Positions 1-5,200 are shown, counted from the stretch's first letter. The stretch: 5,442 nt of DNA from DASTHS01 sp035718085 (GCA_035718085.1 DASTHS010000062.1:1-5442), one strand, 5' to 3'. Program-made: numbers and translations. Notes: generated by a model from the sequence alone, not told the origin.

Positions 1-450
1 GGCGACGATGGGCTTGTTGAGGGTGATGCCGCCGGTGGAGCCGTGGAATTTGGCGTCGCCGAAGGCGAAGATGCCGCCGTCGGAGGCGACGAGCCAGTAG
101 CCCCGGCCGCTGGGGGTGGCGGCGATCCCCACCACCGGCGCGGCCAGCGGGCCGGGCGCCCCCCCGAGGGCCACCGCACCGCCGACGCCGGTGACCGCGC
201 CGCCGGCGTGGGCGACCAAGTCGCCGCCGCCCGGCAGGGCAGCCACACCGACCGCCGCCGCCGGCCCGGACCCGGCGGCGGACACGGCCGTCGCGGACGC
301 TGCCCCCGGGCCGGCCACCACCGCCATCGCGGAGGCTGCCACCGCGGCCGCCGCCGCCGCCCGGGCCACCGACCACCCCGCACGGCCTCCCCGCCGCACG
401 CTGGCACCGCCACCAAACCGCCTGTCCCGCACGGCGTACACCATCGGCAT
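1..450 (-). CDS. Exported repeat protein with GYWLVASDGGIFAFGDA repeats, N-terminal part (C-terminus outside window)
   Basis: Read on the minus strand, the frame is open from an ATG at 450-448 to the window edge, giving 150 residues with no stop. Residues 1-30 form a long Arg-rich n-region. Residues 31-46 are an Ala/Val-rich hydrophobic segment, followed by a possible signal peptidase site (ASA) near residue 53. Residues 117-135 read GYWLVASDGGIFAFGDAKF, followed by HGSTGG and LNKPIV. This repeat is typical of surface or secreted, propeller-like repeat proteins of Acidimicrobiia and relatives. A diverged copy lies at about 67-106, giving a period near 42 residues. The protein is probably exported and extracellular, with a structural or binding role; its function is unknown. 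An ATG at 444 is an alternative start. The best ribosome-binding match is a weak AAGG 11 nt upstream of the first ATG. The gene is divergent from icd. The motif identity is clear; the propeller fold is inferred. Confidence 0.85.
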   Translation of the reverse strand, partial: MPMVYAVRDRRFGGGASVRRGGRAGWSVARAAAAAAVAASAMAVVAGPGAASATAVSAAGSGPAAAVGVAALPGGGDLVAHAGGAVTGVGGAVALGGAPGPLAAPVVGIAATPSGRGYWLVASDGGIFAFGDAKFHGSTGGITLNKPIVA

Positions 451-530
451 CCGACGGCGGACCTTGACCGCGGCGCGCTGCGCCGGTGGGACGTCCGACT
501 GTTCGCAAAGGCACCGGTAACCTGACGGTC
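451..530. promoter_or_regulatory. Divergent intergenic region between the exported repeat protein and icd
   Basis: These 80 bp separate two divergent start codons, so both genes probably draw promoter signals from here. For icd there is a TANNNT-type -10 at 518-523. For the minus-strand gene I find no convincing -10. A small perfect inverted repeat, CGGCGC-GCT-GCGCCG, occupies 471-485. It could be an operator half-site pair or chance in GC-rich DNA. Confidence 0.45.
518..523 (+). promoter_or_regulatory. Candidate -10 element of icd (TAACCT), leaderless arrangement
   Basis: TAACCT fits the actinobacterial TANNNT -10 pattern. It ends 7 nt before the icd ATG at 531, so transcription starting at the usual distance would begin at or next to the A of ATG. 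There is no Shine-Dalgarno sequence at normal spacing, which agrees with a leaderless mRNA. No good -35 is visible about 17 nt upstream. Confidence 0.45.
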
Positions 531-1724
531 ATGGCCGACAAGATCACGATGCAAGGGGGCGCGCTCGTCGTCCCCGAGACGCCCATCATCCCCTTCATCG
601 AGGGCGACGGCACGGGCGTCGACATCTGGCCGGCCGCGAAGCTCGTGCTCGACGCCGCCGCCAAGAAGCACGGCCACACCATCCAGTGGCGGGAGGTGCT
701 GGCCGGCGAGAAGGCGTTCAACGAGACCGGCAACTGGCTGCCCGACGAGACGATCGACATCTTCCGCGAGTACCTCATCGGCATTAAGGGCCCCCTCACC
801 ACCCCGGTAGGCGGCGGGTTCCGGAGCCTCAACGTGGCCCTGCGCAAGATCCTCGACCTCTACGTGTGCCTCCGGCCGGTCCGCTGGTTCCAGGGCGTGC
901 CGTCGCCGGTCAAGCGGCCCGACCTCGTCGACATGGTCATCTTCCGGGAGAACACCGAGGACGTCTACGCCGGCTTCGAGCTGCAAGAGGGCACCCCCGA
1001 GGTGAAGCACCTGATCGAGCTGCTCCACGACGAGTACGGCTGGGAGATCCGCGCCGACTCCGGCATCGGCATCAAGCCGATCTCGGTGACCGGCTCCAAG
1101 CGGCTCATCCGGGCGGCCATCCAGTACGCCATCGATCACGAGCGCAAGAGCGTGACCATGGTGCACAAGGGCAACATCCAGAAGTTCACCGAGGGCGCGT
1201 TCCGGCAGTGGGGCTACGACCTGGTGAAGGAGGAGTTCGCCGACGTCGCCGTCGGGTGGGACGACTGCGGCGGCGAGCCCGGCGACAAGATCCTCGTGAA
1301 GGACGCCATCGCCGACATCACCCTCCAGCAGGTGCTCACCCGGCCCACCGACTTCGACGTGATCGCCACGCCCAACCTCAACGGGGACTACCTCTCCGAC
1401 GCGCTCGCCGCCCAGGTCGGGGGCATCGGCATCGCCCCCGGCGCCAACATCAACTACGTGACCGGTCACGGCATCTTCGAGGCGACCCACGGCACCGCCC
1501 CCAAGTACGCCGGGCAGGACAAGGTCAACCCCGGCTCGGTGCTGCTGTCCGGCGTGCTCATGTTCGAGCACCTCGGCTGGCAAGCAGCGGCCGACGACAT
1601 CGTGCGGGCCCTCGAGGCGACCATCGCCGACAAGATCGTGACCTACGACTTCGCCCGCCAGATGGAGGGTGCCACCGAGGTCAAGACCTCCGAGTTCGCC
1701 TCGGCCATCGTCGACCGGCTGTAG
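531..1724 (+). CDS. icd: NADP-dependent isocitrate dehydrogenase, E. coli-type homodimeric
   Basis: This TCA-cycle enzyme oxidises and decarboxylates isocitrate to 2-oxoglutarate, making NADPH in the cytoplasm; it needs Mg2+ or Mn2+. The 397 residues closely follow E. coli Icd (416). Substrate residues are S99, N101, R105, R115, R139, Y146 and K213. Metal aspartates are D262, D286 and D290. H320-GTAP-K325-Y326, with Y372 and R376 near the C-terminus, matches the NADP-specificity set (E. coli K344, Y345, Y391, R395), so NADP rather than NAD is expected. S99 corresponds to the serine phosphorylated by AceK in E. coli; no AceK is in this window. The region before D262 is shorter than in E. coli. 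I chose ATG 531 because it begins an E. coli-length protein behind a -10-like element. A GTG at 486 would add 15 residues that match nothing in the family. The 91-residue gene follows after 26 bp, probably in the same transcript. Confidence 0.97.
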   Translation: MADKITMQGGALVVPETPIIPFIEGDGTGVDIWPAAKLVLDAAAKKHGHTIQWREVLAGEKAFNETGNWLPDETIDIFREYLIGIKGPLTTPVGGGFRSLNVALRKILDLYVCLRPVRWFQGVPSPVKRPDLVDMVIFRENTEDVYAGFELQEGTPEVKHLIELLHDEYGWEIRADSGIGIKPISVTGSKRLIRAAIQYAIDHERKSVTMVHKGNIQKFTEGAFRQWGYDLVKEEFADVAVGWDDCGGEPGDKILVKDAIADITLQQVLTRPTDFDVIATPNLNGDYLSDALAAQVGGIGIAPGANINYVTGHGIFEATHGTAPKYAGQDKVNPGSVLLSGVLMFEHLGWQAAADDIVRALEATIADKIVTYDFARQMEGATEVKTSEFASAIVDRL

Positions 1725-1750
1725 GCGCCCGAGGCCGGGGGGGTCGGCGG

Positions 1751-2026
1751 GTGGCGCTGATCGAGCTGCGCCGCTTCCACCTCCGCGGCGGGGTCGACGA
1801 GGCGCGGTGGCGGGACGTCGACGAGGAGGCCCAGGCGGTGGCGCACACGCAGCCGGGGCTGCTGCGGCGCACCACCGCCCGCCGCGCCGACGGCTCGGGC
1901 GGCTGGCTGGTCATCGAGCTGTGGCGCAGCAGCGCCGACGCCGACGGGCGGCCCGACCCCGACCCCGCCCTCGAGGTGGTCGACCCGGCCACCCTGGCGG
2001 TCGAGCGGTACGCGACGCTCGACTGA
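1751..2026 (+). CDS. Small protein, probable dimeric alpha/beta-barrel (ABM/Dabb-like) fold
   Basis: A GTG at 1751 starts a 91-residue frame that begins MALIELRRFHLRGGVDEARW and ends with a TGA at 2024-2026. The pattern is a first beta strand (ALIELRRFHL), an amphipathic helix (DEARWRDVDEEAQAVAH), a turn and strand containing QPGLLRRTTAR, then a strand reading GGWLVIELWRS. This resembles small ferredoxin-like proteins such as antibiotic-biosynthesis-monooxygenase or stress-responsive barrel proteins. No catalytic residue can be assigned, so the activity is unknown. It follows icd by 26 bp, with a G-rich stretch (1738-1743) in ribosome-binding position, so it is probably cotranscribed with icd. 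GTG is the only plausible start after the icd stop. The coding assignment is fairly secure; the fold is inference from the strand/helix pattern. Confidence 0.7.
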   Translation: MALIELRRFHLRGGVDEARWRDVDEEAQAVAHTQPGLLRRTTARRADGSGGWLVIELWRSSADADGRPDPDPALEVVDPATLAVERYATLD

Positions 2027-2042
2027 GGCCCCCGGTGGGCCT
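2026..2042. terminator. Short hairpin spanning two convergent stop codons
   Basis: AGGCCC (2026-2031), loop CCGGT, GGGCCT (2037-2042) form a perfect 6-bp stem. The left arm begins at the last base of the plus-strand TGA; the right arm ends within the minus-strand TAG (2041-2043). Its place between convergent genes suggests a two-way terminator. There is no T-tract on either side, so intrinsic termination would be weak. Confidence 0.4.
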
Positions 2043-2394
2043 ACTGCTGCACCAGGCCGATCGGGTTGCCCTCGGGGTCCTCGGCCAGGGCGAAGGTGGC
2101 CCCGCCGGGCTGGTCGATCGGCCCGGTGACGGCCCGGCCGCCGAGCTCGGCCACCAACGCCAGCGAGGCCGGCAGGTCGGCGACCTGGACGTAGAGGCTG
2201 AACCCCGGTCGATCGCCGCGAAGGATCAGGCCGCCGGGCCCGGGCTCGGGGCCGCCCAGACCGGGGCTGACCTGCATGAACGGGCCGGGCGAGATCTCCC
2301 AGTTGGCGACCCGCCGGTAGAAGTCGGCCAGCGCCTCGGGGTCACGGGCGGTGAGCCCCCACAGCACCACCGGGCGGGCCCAGTCGGCACCCAT
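2041..2394 (-). CDS. VOC-superfamily (glyoxalase/bleomycin-resistance-like) protein
   Basis: The 117 residues show the paired beta-alpha-beta-beta-beta modules of the vicinal oxygen chelate fold. Module 1 has VVLWGLTARDPEALADFYRR (9-28) and the usual aromatic W32. Module 2 begins around FSLYVQVADLPASLALVAEL (65-84) and ends TFALAEDPEGNPIGLVQQ (100-117), the classic DPEGN-hGL ending. Family members include glyoxalase I, dioxygenases and antibiotic-binding proteins. Here the usual first-strand His position is Trp/Leu and the terminal Glu position is Gln, so the standard metal site appears incomplete. A ligand-binding or divergent role is possible; the substrate is unknown. The ATG at 2394-2392 has only a weak AGG 9 nt upstream and lies inside an inverted repeat. 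The gene is convergent with the 91-residue gene and divergent from the phosphotransferase gene. Confidence 0.85.
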   Translation of the reverse strand: MGADWARPVVLWGLTARDPEALADFYRRVANWEISPGPFMQVSPGLGGPEPGPGGLILRGDRPGFSLYVQVADLPASLALVAELGGRAVTGPIDQPGGATFALAEDPEGNPIGLVQQ

Positions 2395-2402
2395 GCCGAC
2401 TG
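2381..2402. repeat. Perfect 9-bp inverted repeat covering the VOC start codon (candidate operator or mRNA hairpin)
   Basis: CAGTCGGCA (2381-2389) and TGCCGACTG (2394-2402) are exact inverted copies separated by CCCA. The minus-strand ATG (2394-2392) straddles the stem/loop junction. The right arm ends 2 nt before the plus-strand -10-like TAGCAT. The element could bind a dimeric regulator of both divergent genes, or fold in the VOC mRNA around its start codon. Confidence 0.5.
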
Positions 2403-2404
2403 CC

Positions 2405-2410
2405 TAGCAT
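2405..2410 (+). promoter_or_regulatory. Candidate -10 element (TAGCAT) of the phosphotransferase-DUF6285 gene
   Basis: TAGCAT matches TANNNT and ends 10 nt before the ATG at 2421, so transcription would start about 4 nt before or at the start codon. No Shine-Dalgarno sequence is present, consistent with a leaderless or near-leaderless transcript. Only 26 bp separate the two divergent start codons, so any -35 must lie in or beside the VOC coding sequence; none is clear. Confidence 0.4.
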
Positions 2411-2420
2411 CCCGGGCCTG

Positions 2421-3818
2421 ATGGCGGACGACCGCAGCGCACTCACCACCCTGCTGACCTCCGCCCACCCCGGCGGCACCGTCACCGTGGGCCAGGTGAC
2501 CCGGCTCTCCGCCGGCGCGTCGCGCCGCACACTGCTCGTGCACGCCGTGGTCGACGGCACGCCGGTCACCGACGTCGTGCAGGTCGACCAGGGGGCCCCT
2601 CCGGGCGGCGGCGACGGGCGCGCCGGCATGGCCACCCAGGCCGAGCTGCTGCGGCGGGCGGCCGCCGCCGGCGTGCCGGTGCCCCCGGTGCTCGCCGTCG
2701 ACACCACCGGCGTGCTGGGCGGCCCGGCGGTGGTGATGGCCGCCGTGGAGGGCGAGACCATCGCCCGGCGCATCCTGCGCGACGACGCGTACGCGGCCGC
2801 CCGGGCCGGCTTCTCCCGCGACTGCGGGCGGGCCCTCGCCGCGCTGCACGCCGTCGATCCCGACGGGCTGGGGCTGTCGACGGGTGATCCCCTCGTCGGC
2901 CTACGGGCCAGCCTCGACGCCGCCGGCGAGCACCGCCCCACCTTCGAGCTGGCCCTGCGTTGGCTCGACACCCACCGTCCCCCCATGGGTGCGCCGACCC
3001 TCGTGCACGGCGACTTCCGCCTCGGCAACCTGATCGTCGGGCCCGACGGCGTGCGGGCGGTGCTCGACTGGGAGCTGGCCCACCTGGGCGACCCGATGGA
3101 AGACCTCGGCTGGCTGTGCTCGGTCGCCTGGCGGTTCGGGGGCGCCGAACCCGTCGGTGGGGTGGGCCGCCGCGACGACCTCTACCGCGCCTACGAGGCC
3201 GCCGGCGGCCGGCCGGTCGACCGGGCCGCCGCCCACTGGTGGGAGGTCCGGGCCGCGCTCAGCTGGGGCATCATCTGCATGGGCCAGGCTCGCCGCCACC
3301 TCTCCGGCACCACCCCGTCGATGGAGCTGGCCGCCATCGGCCGACGGGTGCCCGAGACCGAGTGCGACCTCTTCGGGCTGCTGTGGCCCGACGCGTGGCG
3401 GGCCGCGCTCGCCGCGCCCGGCACCCCCGCGGGCGATCCCGACCCGGCGGGCGGCCTGCACGGGCGGCCCACCGCCGCGGAGCTGGCCGAGGCCGTCGCC
3501 GGGTGGTTGTCTACCGACGTGGCCGCCGCCGTCCCGCAGCTGGCCTTCCACCTCCGGGTGGCCGGCAACGTGCTCGCCACCGTCGCCCGCGAGGCGCGCC
3601 TCGGTGCCGGGCAGGCCGCCGCCCACACCGAGCGCCTGGCGCGCCTGGGCGCCGCCGACGACGCCGACCTGGTCGGCCGCCTCCGGGCGGGCAGTGCCAC
3701 GGCCGACACGCCGGGGCTGCTCGACGCCGTCGCCGCCGACGTGCGCGACCGCCTGGCGGTCGCCAACCCCCGCTACCTCGACCGGCCGGCTTTGGAGGCA
3801 CCCGGGGAGGGTTCCTAG
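2421..3818 (+). CDS. APH-family phosphotransferase fused to a C-terminal DUF6285-like domain
   Basis: This 465-residue protein has two parts. Residues about 20-335 are an aminoglycoside-phosphotransferase/choline-kinase-like domain of the type related to the kinase part of ACAD10/ACAD11. Its catalytic loop is HGDFRLGNL (H196, D198 as catalytic base, N203), followed by the metal-binding D216 in VLDWELAHLGDP and the subfamily signatures EDLGWLC, WWEVRAALSWG and RRHLSG. Residues about 347-455 (HGRPTAAELAEAV to LAVANPRYLDRP) match the pattern I know as DUF6285, often a separate neighbouring gene. E75 can be the helix-C glutamate, but the basic residue expected on the preceding strand is replaced by Q54/V55. 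Homologues are often found with acyl-CoA dehydrogenases, so a hydroxyacyl or acyl-CoA related substrate is plausible but unproven; aminoglycoside resistance is unlikely. ATG 2421 fits the domain start. mdh begins 57 bp downstream. Confidence 0.9.
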   Translation: MADDRSALTTLLTSAHPGGTVTVGQVTRLSAGASRRTLLVHAVVDGTPVTDVVQVDQGAPPGGGDGRAGMATQAELLRRAAAAGVPVPPVLAVDTTGVLGGPAVVMAAVEGETIARRILRDDAYAAARAGFSRDCGRALAALHAVDPDGLGLSTGDPLVGLRASLDAAGEHRPTFELALRWLDTHRPPMGAPTLVHGDFRLGNLIVGPDGVRAVLDWELAHLGDPMEDLGWLCSVAWRFGGAEPVGGVGRRDDLYRAYEAAGGRPVDRAAAHWWEVRAALSWGIICMGQARRHLSGTTPSMELAAIGRRVPETECDLFGLLWPDAWRAALAAPGTPAGDPDPAGGLHGRPTAAELAEAVAGWLSTDVAAAVPQLAFHLRVAGNVLATVAREARLGAGQAAAHTERLARLGAADDADLVGRLRAGSATADTPGLLDAVAADVRDRLAVANPRYLDRPALEAPGEGS

Positions 3819-3821
3819 GAT
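3792..3821 (+). promoter_or_regulatory. Candidate mdh promoter overlapping the upstream stop codon
   Basis: TTGGAG (3792-3797) and TAGGAT (3816-3821) lie 18 bp apart, a plausible -35/-10 pair. The -10 includes the TAG stop of the phosphotransferase gene. A start near 3828 would give mdh a 5' leader of roughly 48 nt. The -35 match is modest. Confidence 0.4.
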
Positions 3822-3860
3822 CGACGACGGCCCGTCGCACGGCGGCCGCCACCGCTTCCC

Positions 3861-3868
3861 GAGGAGAG
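3861..3868 (+). promoter_or_regulatory. Strong ribosome binding site of mdh
   Basis: GAGGAGAG ends 7 nt before the ATG at 3876 and fixes the mdh start. It contrasts with the absence of such a site before icd and before the phosphotransferase gene. Confidence 0.8.
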
Positions 3869-3875
3869 TCCCCCG

Positions 3876-4868
3876 ATGCCCGCTTCGCCCGTAAGAGTCG
3901 CCGTCACCGGGGCTGCCGGCCAGATCGGCTACAGCCTGCTGTTCCGTATCGCCAGCGGCCAGCTCCTCGGCCCCGACCAGCCGGTCATCCTGCAGCTGCT
4001 CGAGATCACCCCTGCGCTCAAGGCCCTCCAGGGGGTGGTGATGGAGCTCGACGACTGCGCGTTCCCGCTGCTGGCCGGCGTCACGACCAGCGACGACCCC
4101 AACCACGCCTTCGCCGACGCCAACATCGCCCTGCTCGTCGGGTCCCGCCCGCGCAGCGCCGGCATGGAGCGCTCCGACCTCCTCGAGGCCAACGGCGCCA
4201 TCTTCACCGTCCAGGGCAAGGCCCTCTCCGACAACGCGGCGGCCGACATCCGGGTGCTCGTGGTCGGGAACCCGGCCAACACCAACGCCCTCATCGCCCA
4301 GCAGTCGGCGCCGAACATCCCCGCCGAGCGCTTCACGGCCATGACCCGCCTCGACCACAACCGGGCGCTGGCCCAGCTGGCGGCCAAGACCGGCCAGCCG
4401 GTGCCGGAGGTGACCCACATGACCATCTGGGGCAACCACTCCGCCACCCAGTACCCCGACGTGTACCGGGCCCGGATCGGTGGCCGCCCCGCCGCGGAGG
4501 TCGTCGGCGACGACGCCTGGATCGCCGACACGTTCATCCCGACGGTGCAAAAGCGCGGTGCGGCGATCATCGAGGCGCGCGGCGCGTCGAGCGCGGCGTC
4601 GGCGGCCTCGGCAGCGATCGACCACGTGCACGACTGGGTGCTCGGCACCCGCGACGGCGACTGGGTGTCGATGGCCATCCCCTCCGACGGCAGCTACGGC
4701 GTGCCCGAGGGGCTGATCTCGTCGTTCCCCGTCACCTGCAGCGGCGGCTCCTACTCGATCGTGCAGGGGCTCGAGCTCGACGAGTTCTCCCGCGGCCGCA
4801 TCGACGCCACCGTGGCGGAGCTCGGCGAGGAGCGCGACGCCGTCCGGGGCCTCGGGCTGATCAAGTAG
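3876..4868 (+). CDS. mdh: NAD-dependent malate dehydrogenase
   Basis: This cytoplasmic TCA-cycle enzyme interconverts malate and oxaloacetate with NAD+/NADH. The 330 residues match the cytosolic-type MDH group (about 325-330). The Rossmann fingerprint is VTGAAGQIGYSLL (G12-G15-G18), with E43 in LLEI at the position that favours NAD over NADP. Substrate arginines R93 and R99 sit in the mobile-loop motif SRPRSAGMER, where GAxPR is more usual. N132 is in VVGNPANTN, D160 and R163 are in RLDHNRA, and the proton-relay histidine is H188 in IWGNHS. The C-terminal signature ARGASSAASAA is intact through the final LGLIK. The start is fixed by a strong ribosome binding site. The gene probably has its own promoter overlapping the preceding stop and ends before a large hairpin. 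Together with icd upstream it places two TCA dehydrogenases within 4.3 kb on the same strand. Confidence 0.97.
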   Translation: MPASPVRVAVTGAAGQIGYSLLFRIASGQLLGPDQPVILQLLEITPALKALQGVVMELDDCAFPLLAGVTTSDDPNHAFADANIALLVGSRPRSAGMERSDLLEANGAIFTVQGKALSDNAAADIRVLVVGNPANTNALIAQQSAPNIPAERFTAMTRLDHNRALAQLAAKTGQPVPEVTHMTIWGNHSATQYPDVYRARIGGRPAAEVVGDDAWIADTFIPTVQKRGAAIIEARGASSAASAASAAIDHVHDWVLGTRDGDWVSMAIPSDGSYGVPEGLISSFPVTCSGGSYSIVQGLELDEFSRGRIDATVAELGEERDAVRGLGLIK

Positions 4869-4885
4869 CGGGCGGGTGGCCGTCG

Positions 4886-4913
4886 CCGGGGGGCGCCGAA
4901 GGGCGCCCCCCGG
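4886..4913. terminator. Perfect 12-bp GC hairpin between convergent mdh and the 72-residue gene
   Basis: CCGGGGGGCGCC (4886-4897), loop GAAG, GGCGCCCCCCGG (4902-4913) form an uninterrupted 12-bp stem. It starts 18 bp past the mdh stop and ends 5 bp before the stop of the convergent minus-strand gene, so it can serve both directions. There is no T-tract, as is common in actinobacterial terminators. Confidence 0.8.
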
Positions 4914-4918
4914 TCGCC

Positions 4919-5137
4919 TCAGACGGCGATGCCCGGCGCGGTGAACACGCCCCGGCGGTGCAGGAACGACAGGCGCTGCTCGACGGCGCTCCGCCAGGCG
5001 GCCAGGTGGTTGTCGAACTGGGCCCGGTCGCCGTCCTCGCAGCAGTGCTCGAGCTCGTCGAACGCCGCATCCTCGGCATCGAGCAGCGCCCGGTACCGAG
5101 CAAGGAAATGGTCGTCGATCACCTCGGCCAACGTCAT
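4919..5137 (-). CDS. Small acidic helical protein of unknown function (72 residues)
   Basis: I do not recognise this protein. It reads MTLAEVIDDHFLARYRALLD at the start and ends FTAPGIAV. It looks almost wholly helical, with two amphipathic stretches (about 3-31 and 38-62) flanking a turn, HCCEDGD (31-37). The adjacent cysteines C32-C33 with nearby acidic and His residues (H10, H31, H44, H60) could bind metal or act in redox, but that is speculation. There is no signal peptide or membrane segment. The start is well supported: GGGGAGG lies 8 nt upstream of the ATG at 5137-5135, with TAGATT as a -10 further upstream. The same frame stays open to 5359, but that extension is Arg/Pro-rich and overlaps the neighbouring gene, so I exclude it. 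It is convergent with mdh and separated from the gene to its right by two hairpins, so it is probably monocistronic. Confidence 0.75.
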   Translation of the reverse strand: MTLAEVIDDHFLARYRALLDAEDAAFDELEHCCEDGDRAQFDNHLAAWRSAVEQRLSFLHRRGVFTAPGIAV

Positions 5138-5143
5138 CGCTGT

Positions 5144-5171
5144 ACCTCCCCGTGGGTGTGGGGCGAATCTA
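5144..5171 (-). promoter_or_regulatory. Promoter -10 and ribosome binding site of the 72-residue gene
   Basis: On the minus strand, TAGATT (5171-5166) fits the TANNNT -10 pattern, and GGGGAGG (from about 5151 to 5145) is a strong ribosome binding site about 8 nt before the ATG at 5137. A start near 5159 would give a leader of about 22 nt. No clear -35 is visible because the upstream DNA is a GC-only stretch. Confidence 0.6.
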
Positions 5172-5180
5172 CCGCGACCC

Positions 5181-5195
5181 GCCCCGCGGCGGGGC
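5181..5195. repeat. Short GC palindrome GCCCCGC-G-GCGGGGC
   Basis: Seven bases on each side of a single G are exact inverted copies. A real hairpin would have about a 5-bp stem. It lies in the -35 area of the 72-residue gene and after the hairpin ending the gene to the right, so it may add to termination or be chance in GC-rich DNA. Confidence 0.3.
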
Positions 5196-5200
5196 CGGAG

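Noticed and set aside
464..469. TTGACC as an icd -35 box
   Set aside because: There is no TANNNT element about 17 bp downstream. The only good -10 is 48 bp away.
43..525. Plus-strand open frames of 134-160 residues over the first 525 bases
   Set aside because: They are antisense to the exported repeat protein. Their products are Arg/Pro/His/Gly-rich with no family features, while the minus strand gives an unmistakable repeat motif.
486..530. GTG start at 486 for icd, adding 15 residues
   Set aside because: The extra residues match nothing in the family and would put the start upstream of the likely -10. ATG at 531 gives a normal-length protein.
866..1750. Long plus-strand frame overlapping icd upstream of the 91-residue gene
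   Set aside because: This part is the +1 shadow of icd, Arg/His/Pro-rich. Only the portion from GTG 1751 is protein-like.
2421..3818. Aminoglycoside resistance gene
   Set aside because: The APH fold is shared, but motifs such as ELAHLGDP, WWEVRAALSWG and the C-terminal DUF6285-like domain place it in the ACAD10/11-type kinase group.
2901..4631. 576-residue minus-strand open frame
   Set aside because: It is antisense to the phosphotransferase and mdh genes, both clearly real. Its Gly/Val/Arg-rich sequence is typical of a high-GC shadow frame.
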